Shown: piece by piece, positions 34,986 to 47,233 of the stretch | Numbering within the stretch: the first letter of the stretch is position 1 | How the letters are laid out: the number at the start of each line of letters is the position of its first letter | The notes under the pieces: model-generated | The model's database searches: none | Told to the model about the DNA's origin: nothing | What the model saw: the letters and a program-made list of their open reading frames with translations, nothing else | Source: Cavenderia fasciculata | Taxonomy: Eukaryota; Evosea; Eumycetozoa; Acytosteliales; Cavenderiaceae | DNA length: 64,000 bases | Assembly: GCF_000203815.1 (NCBI RefSeq) | Contig: NW_004457708.1 | Coordinates: 930,001 to 994,000, forward strand | Direction: 5' to 3' | Translations under genes and position numbers: made by a program

Positions 34986-37180
34986 TTATAAACGATTGAT
35001 TATATCCAAAACCTCATAATAGTAATTATCAGAGAGATGGGAAATAAAGTCAGTTGTAATGTGATTCTTTGTGACAATATTGTTATCAATTAGGAATTGA
35101 GTGGCTTGAACGTGTTGTGGCAGTGATCCATTGATCCACATAGCATCTGGAGTGCAACCTTCAGTTCTGTGTTTATGAAGAAACTCTACTATTTCCAAAT
35201 ATCCTCTTTGAGCGGCACAGTCTATAGCACCGGTTGTGCATCCTTCACTACGATTAAAATGTAAAAACTATAATAATAATAATCATTAATATTAAAATAA
35301 TAAATAAATAAATATAGTTTAGTTTGTTACGAACCTTGACCACTTCCAAATGACCATGGCGAGAAGCTAAATCCATAGCCTCGGTTGTGCATCCCTCGGT
35401 ACGGTGACTGTGAAGGAATTTGAGGATTTCTAAACACCCATATTGCGCGGCAATTTCCATTGCTTCAAATGTCCAAATATCAGAGTTGCTTGGGTAATTT
35501 TGGTGTAGAAATTGTATTATATCCAATCTATCCTTTTCGATTGCACATTCAACTGCAGTTATTGTACATCCTTGTTTAAATGTATCATGTAAAAACTGGA
35601 TAACCTCTAAACTTTGATTTTTTGATACTGCCATATCGATAGCTGATGGTGATCCTCCCTCTGTTCTTTTTTCATTCAAAAACTAATAATAATAATAATA
35701 TATTAATATTAAAAAATAAATTAGATAAATATCATTATGATTAATAATAACCACTATCTCTATTCCTCTTACGAACCTTTAAAATATCAATATTTCCATT
35801 TCCAGCAGCCCAAACTACAGCACGAGTAGTTGCACCTTCAGTTCTATTGGAATGAAGAAAAGTAGTGATCTCTAATGACGACGATAAATCCATCGCATCA
35901 TGAGTGCATTCTTCGGTTCTGTTTTCATGTAACCATTTTACAATATTGAAATGATTTTGTCGACTGGCTGATGTCATAGCATATTCCGAACATCCCTCTG
36001 ATCTATTCTCATGGAAAAACTATAGTATAAAAGAAAAGAAAAAAAGTCTAAATAAATACAATGTTGCCATCAAAATCGTTAGTGGTAGAGTAATAATAAA
36101 ACAAACCTTTAACATATCCAAATTACCAGATTCAGCAGCTCCATCCATAGCATCGAAAGTGCACCCCTCTGTTCTATTGAAATGAAGAAACTATATGAAA
36201 ATAATAGACAAGTTATTAAATAATTATTCTATCTATCTATATATCTATCTATTTTTTATATATATTACCTTGACAATTTCAAAATGGTCATTAATAGCTG
36301 CCCAATTCATAGTTTTAGTCATACATCCTTCAGTTCTATTAAAATGAAGATACTAATAATAATAATTATTGTGTTTGTTAGTTTTGTAAATTAATTATAG
36401 TTTGTTTTTTTTTTGTTTGTTTAGATATATATATACCTTGACAACATCTAAAAAACCATGGTAGGCAGCTAGATGTATTGCATTAGTACTACATCCTTCG
36501 GTTCTATTTTCATTCAAGAAAATGATTGCATCCAAATATCCATAACTTGCAGCATTGTCCATAGCATCTTGAGTGCATGTAGCACCCTTATTATGCAATA
36601 CCTTTAAAAAGTCTATATTACAACCAGTACTGGTAATAGCATGATCCAATGAACCTTGTAAACTGATTCCTGGGAATCTCTCCAACATGTACTCTAAAAT
36701 ATCTACATTCTGAGCACTTGTAATACATTTCATAATCTTGGATTGTGAGGTTTCAGGATCACATAACATATTATGAACCATAATTGAATCTTTATAATCT
36801 GGTGACCATTCCAATAGATTTTTGAGTGTTTCCAATGACGACTTTTTATGTGAACAGTATTGAGTGATTGCATACATTCTTCTAGTGGCCAACACACTTT
36901 CCATCGGTGGTAGATAATGTTTGATAAAGTCCCATGGCATTGCATAAACACTAATCATACCAAGATGTGGTAACTTGACAATATCCTTTCCTTTTAAATA
37001 AGTAAACTCGCTTGGAAGGAATACATAATTATCTTGATCTTCCTTTTTTTTAATTGATTCCTTTTGTTTTGATATCTCTTCAATCTTTTTAAATACATTG
37101 GTTCTAATAATTGTTATTCTAAATATTGTTAGAAATGATGGTGTTAAAGTTGTTGTTGTATCTGTACATAATATGTTCAT
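34986..37180 (-). CDS. Ankyrin-repeat protein, exon-cassette family (member H)
   Basis: Predicted 594 residues. Exons on the minus strand are 37180-36437, 36352-36269, 36190-36107, 36019-35777, 35682-35335 and 35267-34986, all phase 0; exons 2 and 3 are 84-nt single-unit cassettes. The head is FLTIFRITIIRTNVFKKIEE, KGKDIVKLPHLGMISVYAMP, DFIKHYLPPMESVLATRRMY and CSHKKSSLETLKNLLEWSPD. Units include FLHSHRTEGCTTEAMDLASR and FLHKHRTEGCTPDAM. The C-terminus is YYEVLDIINRL. Three of its donors are the less usual GTTCGT (two) and GTTTGT (one), not GTATGT. The gene is the intact partner of a tandem duplication: repeats of its upstream region lie on both sides, and a collapsed copy is at 33283-33657. 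Confidence 0.86.
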
Positions 37181-37399
37181 TTTTGAATATTTGTAATTGA
37201 ATTGAATGAGAATAACCTCTAGATTATAGATATGATGGATTGTAAGCCAAGCAGACATCTACTTTCGCTCAAAAAATAATGGGAATAATCCCAAGGAACG
37301 ATCATTTTGGACATTTCTGTCATTAATCCTCGATCTTTTCCCAGAGTCACTCGTCAGATGATTTTATTTTATATATTTTGTCAAGAAAGAAGTGTAGAG

Positions 37400-38072
37400 A
37401 GAATAGTCTATTGTTATAGTTTGTTAATAATAATAGTATTACCCAGCTAGTAGACAAAAGATAGTTCATTGAAATGAATTGATCATCGTCACGTGATGAT
37501 TGAGTTTCAGCAACGATGGTGGTCTGAAGGAGAAGTACTAAGAATGAAGTAGAGTGGAACAAGACCCTATTAATAAACAAAAGATCGTAATTTGTCATCA
37601 AGTCACACTGCGGATAATGATGATGAGTTTGAACAGACAATGAAAGAGAGAGGATGAAGAGTCGCAGTTATAAATAGGTCCACACACACACGCAACTGCG
37701 GATTCGAACAACAAACAACACTAAACAGATATATCTGTTATCACTCGTGCGATGATCATTGTCAAGAGAGAGAAGAAAAGGAAGAAGGAAGGAAGAGTTC
37801 TTTACTATAATACAACAAAACAATATTGTCACCTATCTACCTACCTGCCTACTACCAACCAACCTACCATACAAAGAGATGTTGACGTGTATCATAACAC
37901 ACAACACAACAAAGCTAGCTATCTATAGTTAGCTTCACCTACTACTTCATTATTGTGGTTCCAACAACAAATTCAATGTCAAGGTGATCCTCCAGTCTGG
38001 CCTACCAAATACCCTCCTACCTCTTCCTAAACTACAAGTAAGTTAACCTACCTTTTATGTATGTGTGTCGAC
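37400..38072. repeat. Direct repeat, right copy (upstream of ankyrin member H)
   Basis: Right-hand copy of the segment at 34420-34953, here directly upstream of the intact H gene. It is longer than the left copy by small insertions (about 37540-37650). It probably includes the H promoter, given its position, and contains the palindromic CACGTG at 37491. Confidence 0.88.
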
Positions 38073-39277
38073 GATGATGATCTATCTCGTCTTTTATCCT
38101 ATCTATCGTGATCAATCTCCATCTCCCACGGTGCCTCCATCTTCCATCTTGACAAATCCTTCTCTCTCCGCATTCTCTTAATTTTTTTATTCATCGCCAC
38201 CAAACACTGTGATCACCCACCATTTGCACCAACACACACACACACACAAGTCAATCAAACCAATCATGTGGGGTGTTGCATGCATACCCCCAATCTCCTC
38301 TTAAAACCGTCAACACTTTTCACGACATCTTATGGTGTAGGAGACAAAGAAAGAAGAGGAAGAGGAAATGAAGAAAAGGGAGAATCTTTAATTATATATT
38401 GTTGTAGCATGCATGGTGGAGTGAGCTATCAACAGTCAATCAATCAATTTCCCTACCTCCCTATCTACTTCTTGTCTGTGTGTTGTGTTTATTTATATAT
38501 AAATAACCAAGCTTGGACATCACCAACTTCCATATTTAATCACTCCTTCAAATTCATCAAACAAATATTTATATTTATTATATTATTTATCTTATCTTTT
38601 ATTTATTATCTTTTATGTTCAAATCATATGAACATTTGTAATATTACAAATTGACTAAAAATAGTTTAACTTGCACCCAATACATATATATATATATATA
38701 TATACATATATAAATATAGAATTCCATCTGTCTGTCTGTCTGTCTCTTGTTCCAACTCTAAACACACACATTTATATATATATTCCTACCCACACCAACT
38801 GTTCCGAAAACACAACTTCCCCATTGTACTTTTTACCCTTTTCATTGTCAAGCTGTACCCCCCTATACTTGAACGGTAGTACGCATCGTACGATATTTAT
38901 TCTCAAGCCAACTATCATCAACATCCAAACCGATCAACTAACCATTTCAACATTCTTTAATACATTCATATAGCTCACCTGTTCCAACTTCTTGAATTGT
39001 CATTTAATTACCATTTATTGTTATTGTTGCTACCTCAATACAGTGTTGATTGATGATATTTTATAACTTAAATCATCATCATCATCATCATCATCATCAA
39101 CATCATCAACATCATACCGATTTGTAATTTTAATTTTTAATTCATCTATTTGTATCGATTCCTCACTTAAAATCTTAGAGGTTGTAATATTATTACTATT
39201 ATTATTTAATTCAAACCAACATTATTTTTATATATATATCTATAATATTTATTTATTTATTTATTTAAAAAAGAAAA
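38073..39277. other. Intergenic spacer with simple repeats
   Basis: About 1.2 kb between the ankyrin H upstream region and the second surface-protein gene. It holds a CA run (about 38231-38248), TA runs (about 38685-38705), a short TCTG run, and a CAT/CATCAA run (about 39076-39112), all simple repeats. Open frames at 38268-38973 are built on these and are not supported. Confidence 0.55.
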
Positions 39278-41539
39278 ATGAATATTTTAAAATATTTATT
39301 ATTTATTTTAATTATTGTATTTGTAAATGGAAATAAAGTAGAATGGTTATCAAATGCACCAACCAATTATTTCCAAGATCCTCAAAATTGGGATTCCTCT
39401 ATCACTCCCACATCGACCGATGATGTAGTTGTCGGATTCAATAATAGTTTTATTATGGTCCAAAACAGCCAAACTGTACAATCATTCCAGTTTCTAAACA
39501 CCACTGGAAACAATACAATGGAAATTGGAAATAGTGGAGCATTATCTATTTCAAATACTCTGACCATTCAAAATGGTAAACTCTCCATTGCCTCCTCCAC
39601 TCCATCCTCCATTCCTTCATTGACATGTTCTCAAAACTCTCTACTCCTCAAAAGTAAAGTGGATCTATTATCATTTGCATCTGCATCTTTTAATTATATA
39701 AATGTTACAGATAGTATTATTAATCTAAGTATGTCATATAAAAAGAATCAAATAAGTTTATTATTTATTATTTATTTATTAATTTATTATTTTTAGATTC
39801 AAATGGAAGTCAAACATTAAAATCAAATGCAACCTATATTTTAAGATCAAAAGTGAATCAACAAGATTCATGTAATAGTAGATTAACAAATGTTATATCA
39901 TTTACTGGGTCAGATATAAACTCTAATAATTCAAAATTATTTATTGATGTATATTACAACCAAAACACATTTATTTATTGATCCAAGTTTGTTTGTTATT
40001 AACCATTTTTTTTTTTAGAATACAGAATTTGTAAATCAACATTTTGGAGTTCGTACAACCAATATTACATTATCTTCAACTATATTAAATTCAAATAATA
40101 ATTATATTTATGTATGTATTAAACAACAAGAAATGAAGAGAGAAAATGGTCATTTTACTTACTTACTTTATTTATTTATTTAATTTAATTTTAAGGGAAA
40201 TTCAAATTTAACATTAAAATCAAAATCAAAATTAAATGCAAATAATGTAACATTTGTATCAGATTCTGCATTATTGGTTGATGATTCTACATTGACATTT
40301 AATGGAACCTTTTATAGTATTAGTTCAAGACCAATGGCTTTTAGAAATGGAGCCATCATTCAATCACAATCGCCATCCAAAGTTATTTTCGGATTCAGTA
40401 GTCGTACCTTTTTTGAAAATACCATGTTTGATATCAATGGAGAGATCATTGCTCAGGATAGTGCCATCTTGTATTTCTCACAAGTCAACAAACTCAAACG
40501 TCCAATGTACATTACACTCCGAGACAACGCTAAAATAGTCATTGTCAATTCCTCTCCAGCCCTAAACTCGGTCCTTGATATTCTCAAACAAATTGTTGCA
40601 ATGCTTGGAGAAACTCATTTGGAAGCTTCAGAGAATCAACAACAAGAGGAACATACAACTACTACTACATCATTACCAGCCAATTCAATTCAACCAACAG
40701 ATCCAGATGTTTTTACTCAAATTGATCTACACGATAATTCAAGATTAGAGTTGGAAGATGCTCATCTTGATGGTGTTATTATCAACACGAACCGTTTGTC
40801 ACAGGTAGTCATTAAAAACAATGTAGTGTTGAGCAACTCGCAAGTCAACACGGTTGACTCTGTCATGGTCATCAACACGGACGTCCTACTCAACAACACT
40901 GCCCTCTCACTCGACAATGCAACCGTGCTCGTCACTGCTGGCGGTAGTTTGGGCGGTACTGGGCAGATCATTGGAGGTGTGTTGGTCAATGCAACCGGCC
41001 AATTGGGTTCAAACGATGTCATCACACGTCTATCCATTTCAAAAAGTGTGACTGGTGGTAAAGACGATTCACATCTCGCCATTCGAATCAACTCGCCAAC
41101 CGATTACTCGCAGATCAATATATCAATGGATTATGACTTTTATGGAACTGTCCAAGTATACCTTTCACCAGAGGCAGCTATCAAGACTGGATACACATAC
41201 ACTTTGGTCAATTACCTAGGTGGCAAGATTGTGTTTTCTCCCGACTCGATGGGAGTCACCCAATACACCCTCTTGGATGGTGGAAGAACCGTTCCCAAAC
41301 TACCATCAAACCGTATCTCTGATCAGAATATCATGATCATCTCGGTGGTTGTTAGCATTGCCTTTATTGGGATAATTGCAGGTGGTCTCGTCTACCTTCG
41401 TCGTCGTCGTGAAATCAATAACAACAAAAAGGCAGACGAGGAAAAAGAAAAAGAAAAAGATTTCGAATCCAAACCAACTATGAACCAACTTCGTACAAGT
41501 AACAGTCATGTTAATATCAAATTATCTCAATTTAATTGA
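39278..41539 (+). CDS. Single-pass surface protein, beta-rich ectodomain (paralogue type 2)
   Basis: Predicted 679 residues. Exons are 39278-39728, 39797-39948, 40019-40111 and 40196-41539, with phases 1, 0, 0. A signal peptide is evident (MNILKYLLFILIIVFVNG). Next is VEWLSNAPTNYFQDPQNWDS ... TSTDDVVVGFNNS, a W-x-NW-DD-V block like that opening some bacterial and eukaryotic beta-helix surface proteins. Many short hydrophobic strands with N-glycosylation sites follow (SNLTLKSKSKLNANNVTFVS, NTDVLLNNTALSLDNATVLV), consistent with a parallel beta-helix (inference). One membrane span (IMIISVVVSIAFIGIIAGGL) is followed by RRRREINNNKK and a short charged tail. The long last exon is relatively G+C-rich from about 40780. 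It likely shares origin with the gene at 30415-33245. Confidence 0.8.
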
Positions 41540-42393
41540 ATTAAATAAATCAAAAGACTAGTGAAAAAGACAAAACTATCTAATAATAACCATGTTAATT
41601 GATATTTAATACTTAGGATAGTAATTTAACAATAAACCCAATGTTTTCTAACTAGAGGTAGGAGTCCATTGAAGGTTACATTTTATCTCATTGATTTTTA
41701 AAAGTCTCTATTGTATTCAATTCAATTGATTGAAATTGAATTGATTTTTGGGGTTTGAATTTGTTTCAACGAGAATATCGCTGGCCAGAAACCTAACCTT
41801 TAAAATCTCATATCCAACCAAATTGGTAATTTACACTCATTTCAATTTTATTGTTGACAACCTCAAATCTTCTGTCGATGTTGGTAAGTAAAAATATATA
41901 TATATTCTCTTTGATGTTACGTTTCATACAATTTCTAATACAAACTACCTATTTCCTTTTCTTTTTTTTGTTGGTTGACAGCTTTGATCAATGGGAGACA
42001 AGTTGTACTTGGGGGATACACTCATAGATGACCCATGGCCATTGGGTACAGCAATTTGTTGTTCAACAGAATCGTCAACCAGTGTTGCAATGGGTGTCGA
42101 AAATGTTCAACCAGGTACCATATTTTTTGATATTAAAATGAGACTTAGAAAACATTCTCCCGATCAATGGCGGTATCAATGGAGTCAGTTCTCTCTTGGT
42201 TCACATTCCAAATTAATCAATTCCCATCCTTACTTTCTTGAAAAAGAAGAATATATAAAACTAATAATAAAAATAATAAAAGTATAATGTTTATATTTAA
42301 AGAATGAAAATGGGAAAAGAAAGAATATAAAAAACATTGTGGGAGACTACACATTACATAATTAATTAAATAAATTAATATTAATTTATTTCA
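41540..42393 (+). other. Intergenic region with a possible gene fragment
   Basis: Contains a short inverted repeat after the surface gene (CAATTCAAT ... ATTGAATTG, about 41719-41745). There is then a coding-like stretch on the plus strand: about 41762-41884 ends at a GTAAGT donor, an acceptor lies at about 41981, and an open frame at 41991-42287 carries DPWPLGTAICCSTESSTSV. The two parts do not join in a consistent frame. I recognise no family and treat it as a probable remnant. Confidence 0.3.
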
Positions 42394-42653
42394 TCACTTT
42401 GCTAAATATTGATTGACAATCTCTTCCACTTCGAAATACTTTGAATTGATTTGATCAAGATAAATTAAATTCTTTGCGACTAGTTTGTTGTCCAAGATGT
42501 ATTTAACAGTATTGTAATGATGATTACCATGAATAGCCTCTTGAGTGCATCCTTCGGTCCTGTGTTTATGAAGAAATTCTACTATTTCCAAATATCCTCT
42601 TCAGATGCACCATCTATAGCATCAGTTGTGCATCCTTCACTTCGATTAAAATG

Positions 42654-42689
<36 letters not shown>

Positions 42690-44150
42690 CATTAATATAT
42701 AAATATTAGAATGATCAAATAAATATAAATAGTATTAAACTGTTTACCTTGACAATTTCTAAATGACCTTTTCTAGCTGCTAGATCCATAGCCAAGTGGG
42801 ATGAATGCTTTTCAGTGTTTGTGGGTGTGTAGTAATTGAACAATTTCGAGCTGTCCTCCTTTCTTGCAAGCAATGTCGATTGCATTGTGGGTTATCGATG
42901 TGAGATGACCGCCAGCGGTGAGTAGTTTATCAAGTATAAACTTTAAAACATTTAAATCACCTCTTTTAATAGCAGATTCCAATAATTCTTGTGTCCGAGT
43001 AGAAAGTGTCGATTGTTTTAGTAGATATTCGATGATATCCAATTGTTGAACATTCTTTAAAGCATGCGTTAATCCTCTAACAGAACATCGTTTCTTTAGC
43101 TTTTCATGTATAAACTTGATCGTATCCAATCTAACCCATTGTTCAAAATTATAACAAATGTCATCTATAATACTTCTATTATATCCTTCAGTTCTATTCT
43201 CAAATAGAAACTAAAATAATTAAAAATAAATAAATTAATTATAATTAATTAAATATATATTTACACTACAATATTTACCTTTACAATGTCTAAATGATTA
43301 TATGTTGCTGCAAACATTATTGCCTTTGATGTACATCCTTCAGTTCTAGATTGATGAAGGAATTTAATGATATCTATATATATTCCCATTTTTAGCATGG
43401 CCTTTGTTGTGGATCCCTCTGACCGATGGGTATGAAGAAATTGAGTAATTTCAAATGAAGGAGAATAATCCATTGCTTTAGTTGTGCACCCTTCACTCCT
43501 GTTGAGGTGTAGCCATTGTACAACTGAAAAATGTCCATTCGAATGCTGCCCTATCCATCGCTCTTTGTGCATTTTACATTCCCATGTTCATGTAGAAACT
43601 AATAAAATAATAATATATATAGTCAATTGGTTAGGGTTCGAATGATGATTATTAAACAAAGATTTAAATGGACATACTTTGATAATTTCAATGTGACCCT
43701 TTTCGGCTGCCAAATCGAGAATATTTTCTGAGCTCCAGTTGGTTGGCATATGGATCAATTCGATTAGGATGACCTTGAGACTGGTGGTTGTCCTCTCGTA
43801 GGTAACTGTCACGGTTCGATTGCAACTGGCGATCAATGGCAAATGATTAGTTGGCAGACATTGTCGAGACTGGTGGGGTATACGAAGTTGGTGACAGTGG
43901 GTAATCGATGGGTTCCTCTTCTTGGATTGGTGAACCTAGTTTGATTTCCTCTTCTTCTTCTTGTTCTTGGTCGGATAGTCCCTCGTCAGATTGATTGTCT
44001 GAGGACTTTTTGAATCGTTCAAGTGCCTGGTATCTTGGATGGAGCTCTTTATCGGAAACAAATCAGTCAGAGTTGCCTTGACGGGTAGTAATATGTTGTA
44101 TTTCATTCCCATTGGTTCTATAGACAAGTAGTCGAATGAAATTCAACATT
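42394..44150 (-). pseudogene. Decayed ankyrin gene of the cassette family, fused to an unrelated gene end (member L)
   Basis: Minus-strand ankyrin cassettes are still recognisable at 43598-43279, 43210-42748 and 42654-42394 (units HLNRSEGCTTKAMDYSPS, FLHQSRTEGCTSKAIMFAA, EFLHKHRTEGCTQEA). The exon lengths 320 and 463 are no longer multiples of three, which implies frameshifts. The last exon has lost the AG/TTTTTACAT acceptor seen in its closest paralogue H, and one base is missing in its GAA-GAGG stretch. The family head is absent. Upstream (43679-44150) an ankyrin-like end (NILDLAAEKGHIEIIK) adjoins sequence coding YLSIEPMGMKYNILLPVKAT and RYQALERFKKSSDNQSDEG plus an acidic, Pro-rich end, which belongs to a different, unrecognised gene. 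Confidence 0.72.
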
Positions 44151-44552
44151 TTACTTCTCATCAAGGCAAAGACTAGTCTAGCTGGATCCTCAAATAATCC
44201 AACCCCACATTGTATATTATAACTGGACAATTATATATATATATATATATAATAATTTAAATATATTAACCATCTATTTATTTATTACACCATCCTTTTT
44301 GATCTAGATAGAAACCAAGCTTAAACGAATCTTGACATAATTATTATGAATTATTGTTATAACCTTGACGTTTCAAACTTTTAAAATAATAATAATACTA
44401 GACCCCTCCACCAACCAGGGTATTACTGTATCAGACATGAAATAAAAACAAATTAATTTAATTTAATAAATTTATATTTTATATTTTTATTAGTAGTAAA
44501 CTTCAGATTATCTGATCATCAAAAAAAAAAAAGAATAATACTAATAATAATA
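44151..44552. other. Intergenic spacer
   Basis: About 400 bp of AT-rich sequence upstream of the single-exon ankyrin-like gene. It includes a TA run (about 44233-44250) and an A-run plus ACTAATAATAAT leader just before the start. No other feature was recognised. Confidence 0.5.
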
Positions 44553-46985
44553 ATGAATACAACAACAACAACAACAACAACATTTTACAGTGTATTCAAG
44601 AATCAGTATTTGATAAAGTTAATATTTAGATATGTTTCAAAACGTACAACACTAAGATACCCAGACAACTTTAAATATAATATCGAGTGTCTGTCATATG
44701 ACGAATGGCATGAAGTAGAGACCATCATCCTCAATCGTCACTTTGGTCTATTAAAAGATAAAATACTACTTCAACAATATAGAGACAAGAATAAGAATAG
44801 GAATAACATTCATCATGAGCAACATAGACTATTGCAATCATCAACACATTTATATTATTCAGAAGGGTCTATATTGTTGGCATGTGAAACGATTAAAGAT
44901 GTTGGTTTGTTCAAATTGGTGTATGAATCGAATCGAGAGTTGTTTGTATCGAATGCGCTGATTGAATTTGCGTGCAAGGGAGGTGTGTTGGAGATTGTCA
45001 AGCTGCTCTTTCAACAGACCTATCCCAAGAAACTGTCGACTGAGGGGTCGTACAGAGGCGCCTCGCTCAAGGGACATATTCACGTGCTCGACTATTTGTA
45101 TGAGCAGGGTATCCCCATCATCGATGAGAATGTCACCGACCGTGCCTACCAGAGTCATCAACTGATGGTACCGTCCGTGTCGCAACCCAACAGTCGTGTA
45201 CACAATTGGATGGTTTCACATGGTATCCAATTCAACACGAATCGATTCAGATACAAACATCTTTATACCATGGGCGACCCTGATATTATCAAGTTGTACA
45301 AGGGTAAGCTCTATCCGCCACACATCAACAACCGAGACATCCAAATGATCATGGCCGAGATTGCCAACCACAAGCCCATCACGAGACTACGTCTCATCTT
45401 TGCTACACTTGACCATATCTCTTCGGACAAGTTTCCTGCCATCAAAAGAAAGTTCCCTACGTTGTTGGAGCAGTGCAAGATGGTACTCGAGGAAAAAGAA
45501 CAAGAGATATTGGAAAAGGGAGAGGATGTAGTGTCGATTCTAGACTATCGTCTAACACATCTCACCAATCAACTGACAATCGCGATGGAAAATGAACATG
45601 GAGGTATGGAGAACCCATCAACTGTCTATCTTAGGATTATCAAGGAAGAGCTAGAGTTGATCAATATGACAATGATAGACGACAAGACAGACACTTCATT
45701 TATCATCAATGATATTCTCAAAGGTGCCAATTTACACTATCTAGTCGAATCGATTGTTACATGGGGGTCGTTGGAGCAACTTGAGAGATTAAGTCAATTG
45801 TCTCGAATTGACAATGACGTGTTTAACGACTCGGAGAAATCAAGAATATTGGTAGAGGCAATGAAAAGAGGTGACATTAAAATAATACATCATGTCATGT
45901 CTCTATTGTACAAACATTTATATGTAGTCGATAGTGATCAAGTTGATAGCAGCAGTAGTCGTAGTACACCATCATCATCAATTCTAGCACAAGCTACAAA
46001 GATCTTGGTTGGGTATGGGTTTGTAGGCAACTATGGTCAATTTGATATACCGATGCTAGAGATATTATCGCATCACTTTGACGAATACGAATTGTCGAAT
46101 GCCATCAATTCAGCTAGTCAAGCCGAGAATGTTGAAGCGTTGGATTTCCTACTCACCAAAATCAAGCCGTCTGCTCGTCATTTGATTCTCGAGTTGGACG
46201 ATGGACGTTGGAAACTAATCGGACGTATTCTCGAAAAGATCGATCCAGCCCTCCTCACAATCATCCGGATCAGAGATCAATACCTAACCATTCACAAAGG
46301 ATCCATTGAACTATTCAAACTACTTCACCGATACGATATTTATGGCTACACCTCTAAAAGCATCCCAGAAGAGAAACTAAAATCAGCAAATTATGGGCAT
46401 TTAGAGTATTGTACATTTTTAGATCAATTATTGGAATCTGAACGATCGCTACAACAACAGTCATTGTCATCATTATCATTGACAGAACCAATTCAACAAA
46501 TACAACAACCTTTACAACAACCAGATGAACATCATCATCATATTCAACATTTACAAAAATATGGGTTCATACGTTATGGACATTTAGACATTTTACAATA
46601 TTATATTCAACATCCTCCTACAACTAATTCAACGACTACAACAACAACAACAACTACAACTATGACAACCAACACGGATCATTCCAACAATAATTTATTT
46701 GATTTTAAATTTGCAGTTTTAAAAGCATTAGAAACAGGACAAAGTAGTTTGATAGAGGCAACAAACAATCAACAATTATTGGATACACTAGACACGACTA
46801 TATTTATTCAAAACGAACAACAAGAAAAGGAAAAGATGGATGAATCTGTCTTGGACCAAATCGAATCTGTATTTTTGTACAAGGTCATTAAATTTTTGGC
46901 CAATCGTTATTCTAATCGAATTGATTTATCAACTTTTGAATATAAACATTATAAAGATTATTTTAATTTATTTTTAAATAAATAA
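44553..46985 (+). CDS. Single-exon ankyrin-like protein, 810 residues
   Basis: Uninterrupted frame. The start MNTTTTTTTTFYSVFKNQYL IKLIFRYV has the same Thr run plus F-x-x-[IV]-F-x-x-x-YL-x-x-x-IF pattern as the cassette family head. The rest differs: degenerate ankyrin units (NALIEFACKGGVLEIVKLLF, GASLKGHIHVLDYLYEQGIP) are spaced through the first 250 residues, with looser helical repeats to the end (ILSHHFDEYELSNAINSASQ, FIRYGHLDILQYYIQHPPTT). The MPW-FIKHYLP block is missing. Long Gln/His and Thr runs lie at about residues 635-710. It has no introns, unlike every cassette member, so it belongs to the broader dictyostelid ankyrin/F-box-like class and is not a direct duplicate. Function is unknown. 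The central part is G+C-richer, typical of an expressed gene. Confidence 0.82.
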   Translation: MNTTTTTTTTFYSVFKNQYLIKLIFRYVSKRTTLRYPDNFKYNIECLSYDEWHEVETIILNRHFGLLKDKILLQQYRDKNKNRNNIHHEQHRLLQSSTHLYYSEGSILLACETIKDVGLFKLVYESNRELFVSNALIEFACKGGVLEIVKLLFQQTYPKKLSTEGSYRGASLKGHIHVLDYLYEQGIPIIDENVTDRAYQSHQLMVPSVSQPNSRVHNWMVSHGIQFNTNRFRYKHLYTMGDPDIIKLYKGKLYPPHINNRDIQMIMAEIANHKPITRLRLIFATLDHISSDKFPAIKRKFPTLLEQCKMVLEEKEQEILEKGEDVVSILDYRLTHLTNQLTIAMENEHGGMENPSTVYLRIIKEELELINMTMIDDKTDTSFIINDILKGANLHYLVESIVTWGSLEQLERLSQLSRIDNDVFNDSEKSRILVEAMKRGDIKIIHHVMSLLYKHLYVVDSDQVDSSSSRSTPSSSILAQATKILVGYGFVGNYGQFDIPMLEILSHHFDEYELSNAINSASQAENVEALDFLLTKIKPSARHLILELDDGRWKLIGRILEKIDPALLTIIRIRDQYLTIHKGSIELFKLLHRYDIYGYTSKSIPEEKLKSANYGHLEYCTFLDQLLESERSLQQQSLSSLSLTEPIQQIQQPLQQPDEHHHHIQHLQKYGFIRYGHLDILQYYIQHPPTTNSTTTTTTTTTTMTTNTDHSNNNLFDFKFAVLKALETGQSSLIEATNNQQLLDTLDTTIFIQNEQQEKEKMDESVLDQIESVFLYKVIKFLANRYSNRIDLSTFEYKHYKDYFNLFLNK

Positions 46986-47032
46986 ATTAAGATATTAATT
47001 TTTTTTTTAAAAGTAGTTGTGATCCATATTGT

Positions 47033-47233
47033 TTAATAATAAAGTGGATCAGCACTATCAAAATCATCCCAGAATCCATTTCTAACATATTCCTTATAGT
47101 GATCGCAATTACAATCAGTTTTTGATCCTCTAGATGGAGCCCAGAGATCTCTCTCCCAAGTAACTTTGGTATACCCATAGGGTTCACAAATTTTTAGGCA
47201 TTTACATCTAATTGATTTAATAGTAATGAATAC
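47033..47233 (-). other. Possible terminal exon, Cys-rich
   Basis: Minus-strand open stretch of 66 codons plus stop, directly after a TTGTAGTAG acceptor-like site at 47234-47239. The product VFITIKSIRCKCLKICEPYG then VTWERDLWAPSRG, TDCNCDHYKEYV and NGFWDDFDSADPLYY has five cysteines and looks like the end of a secreted or zinc-binding protein. No upstream exon was found before the TTG repeat at 47497. It may be a relic or belong to a gene whose 5' part is lost. An overlapping 66-codon ATG frame is probably a shadow. Confidence 0.35.

Noticed and set aside
38268-38973. Two open frames of 128 and 100 codons upstream of the second surface gene
   Set aside because: They run through TA, CA and TCTG simple repeats with no coding bias.
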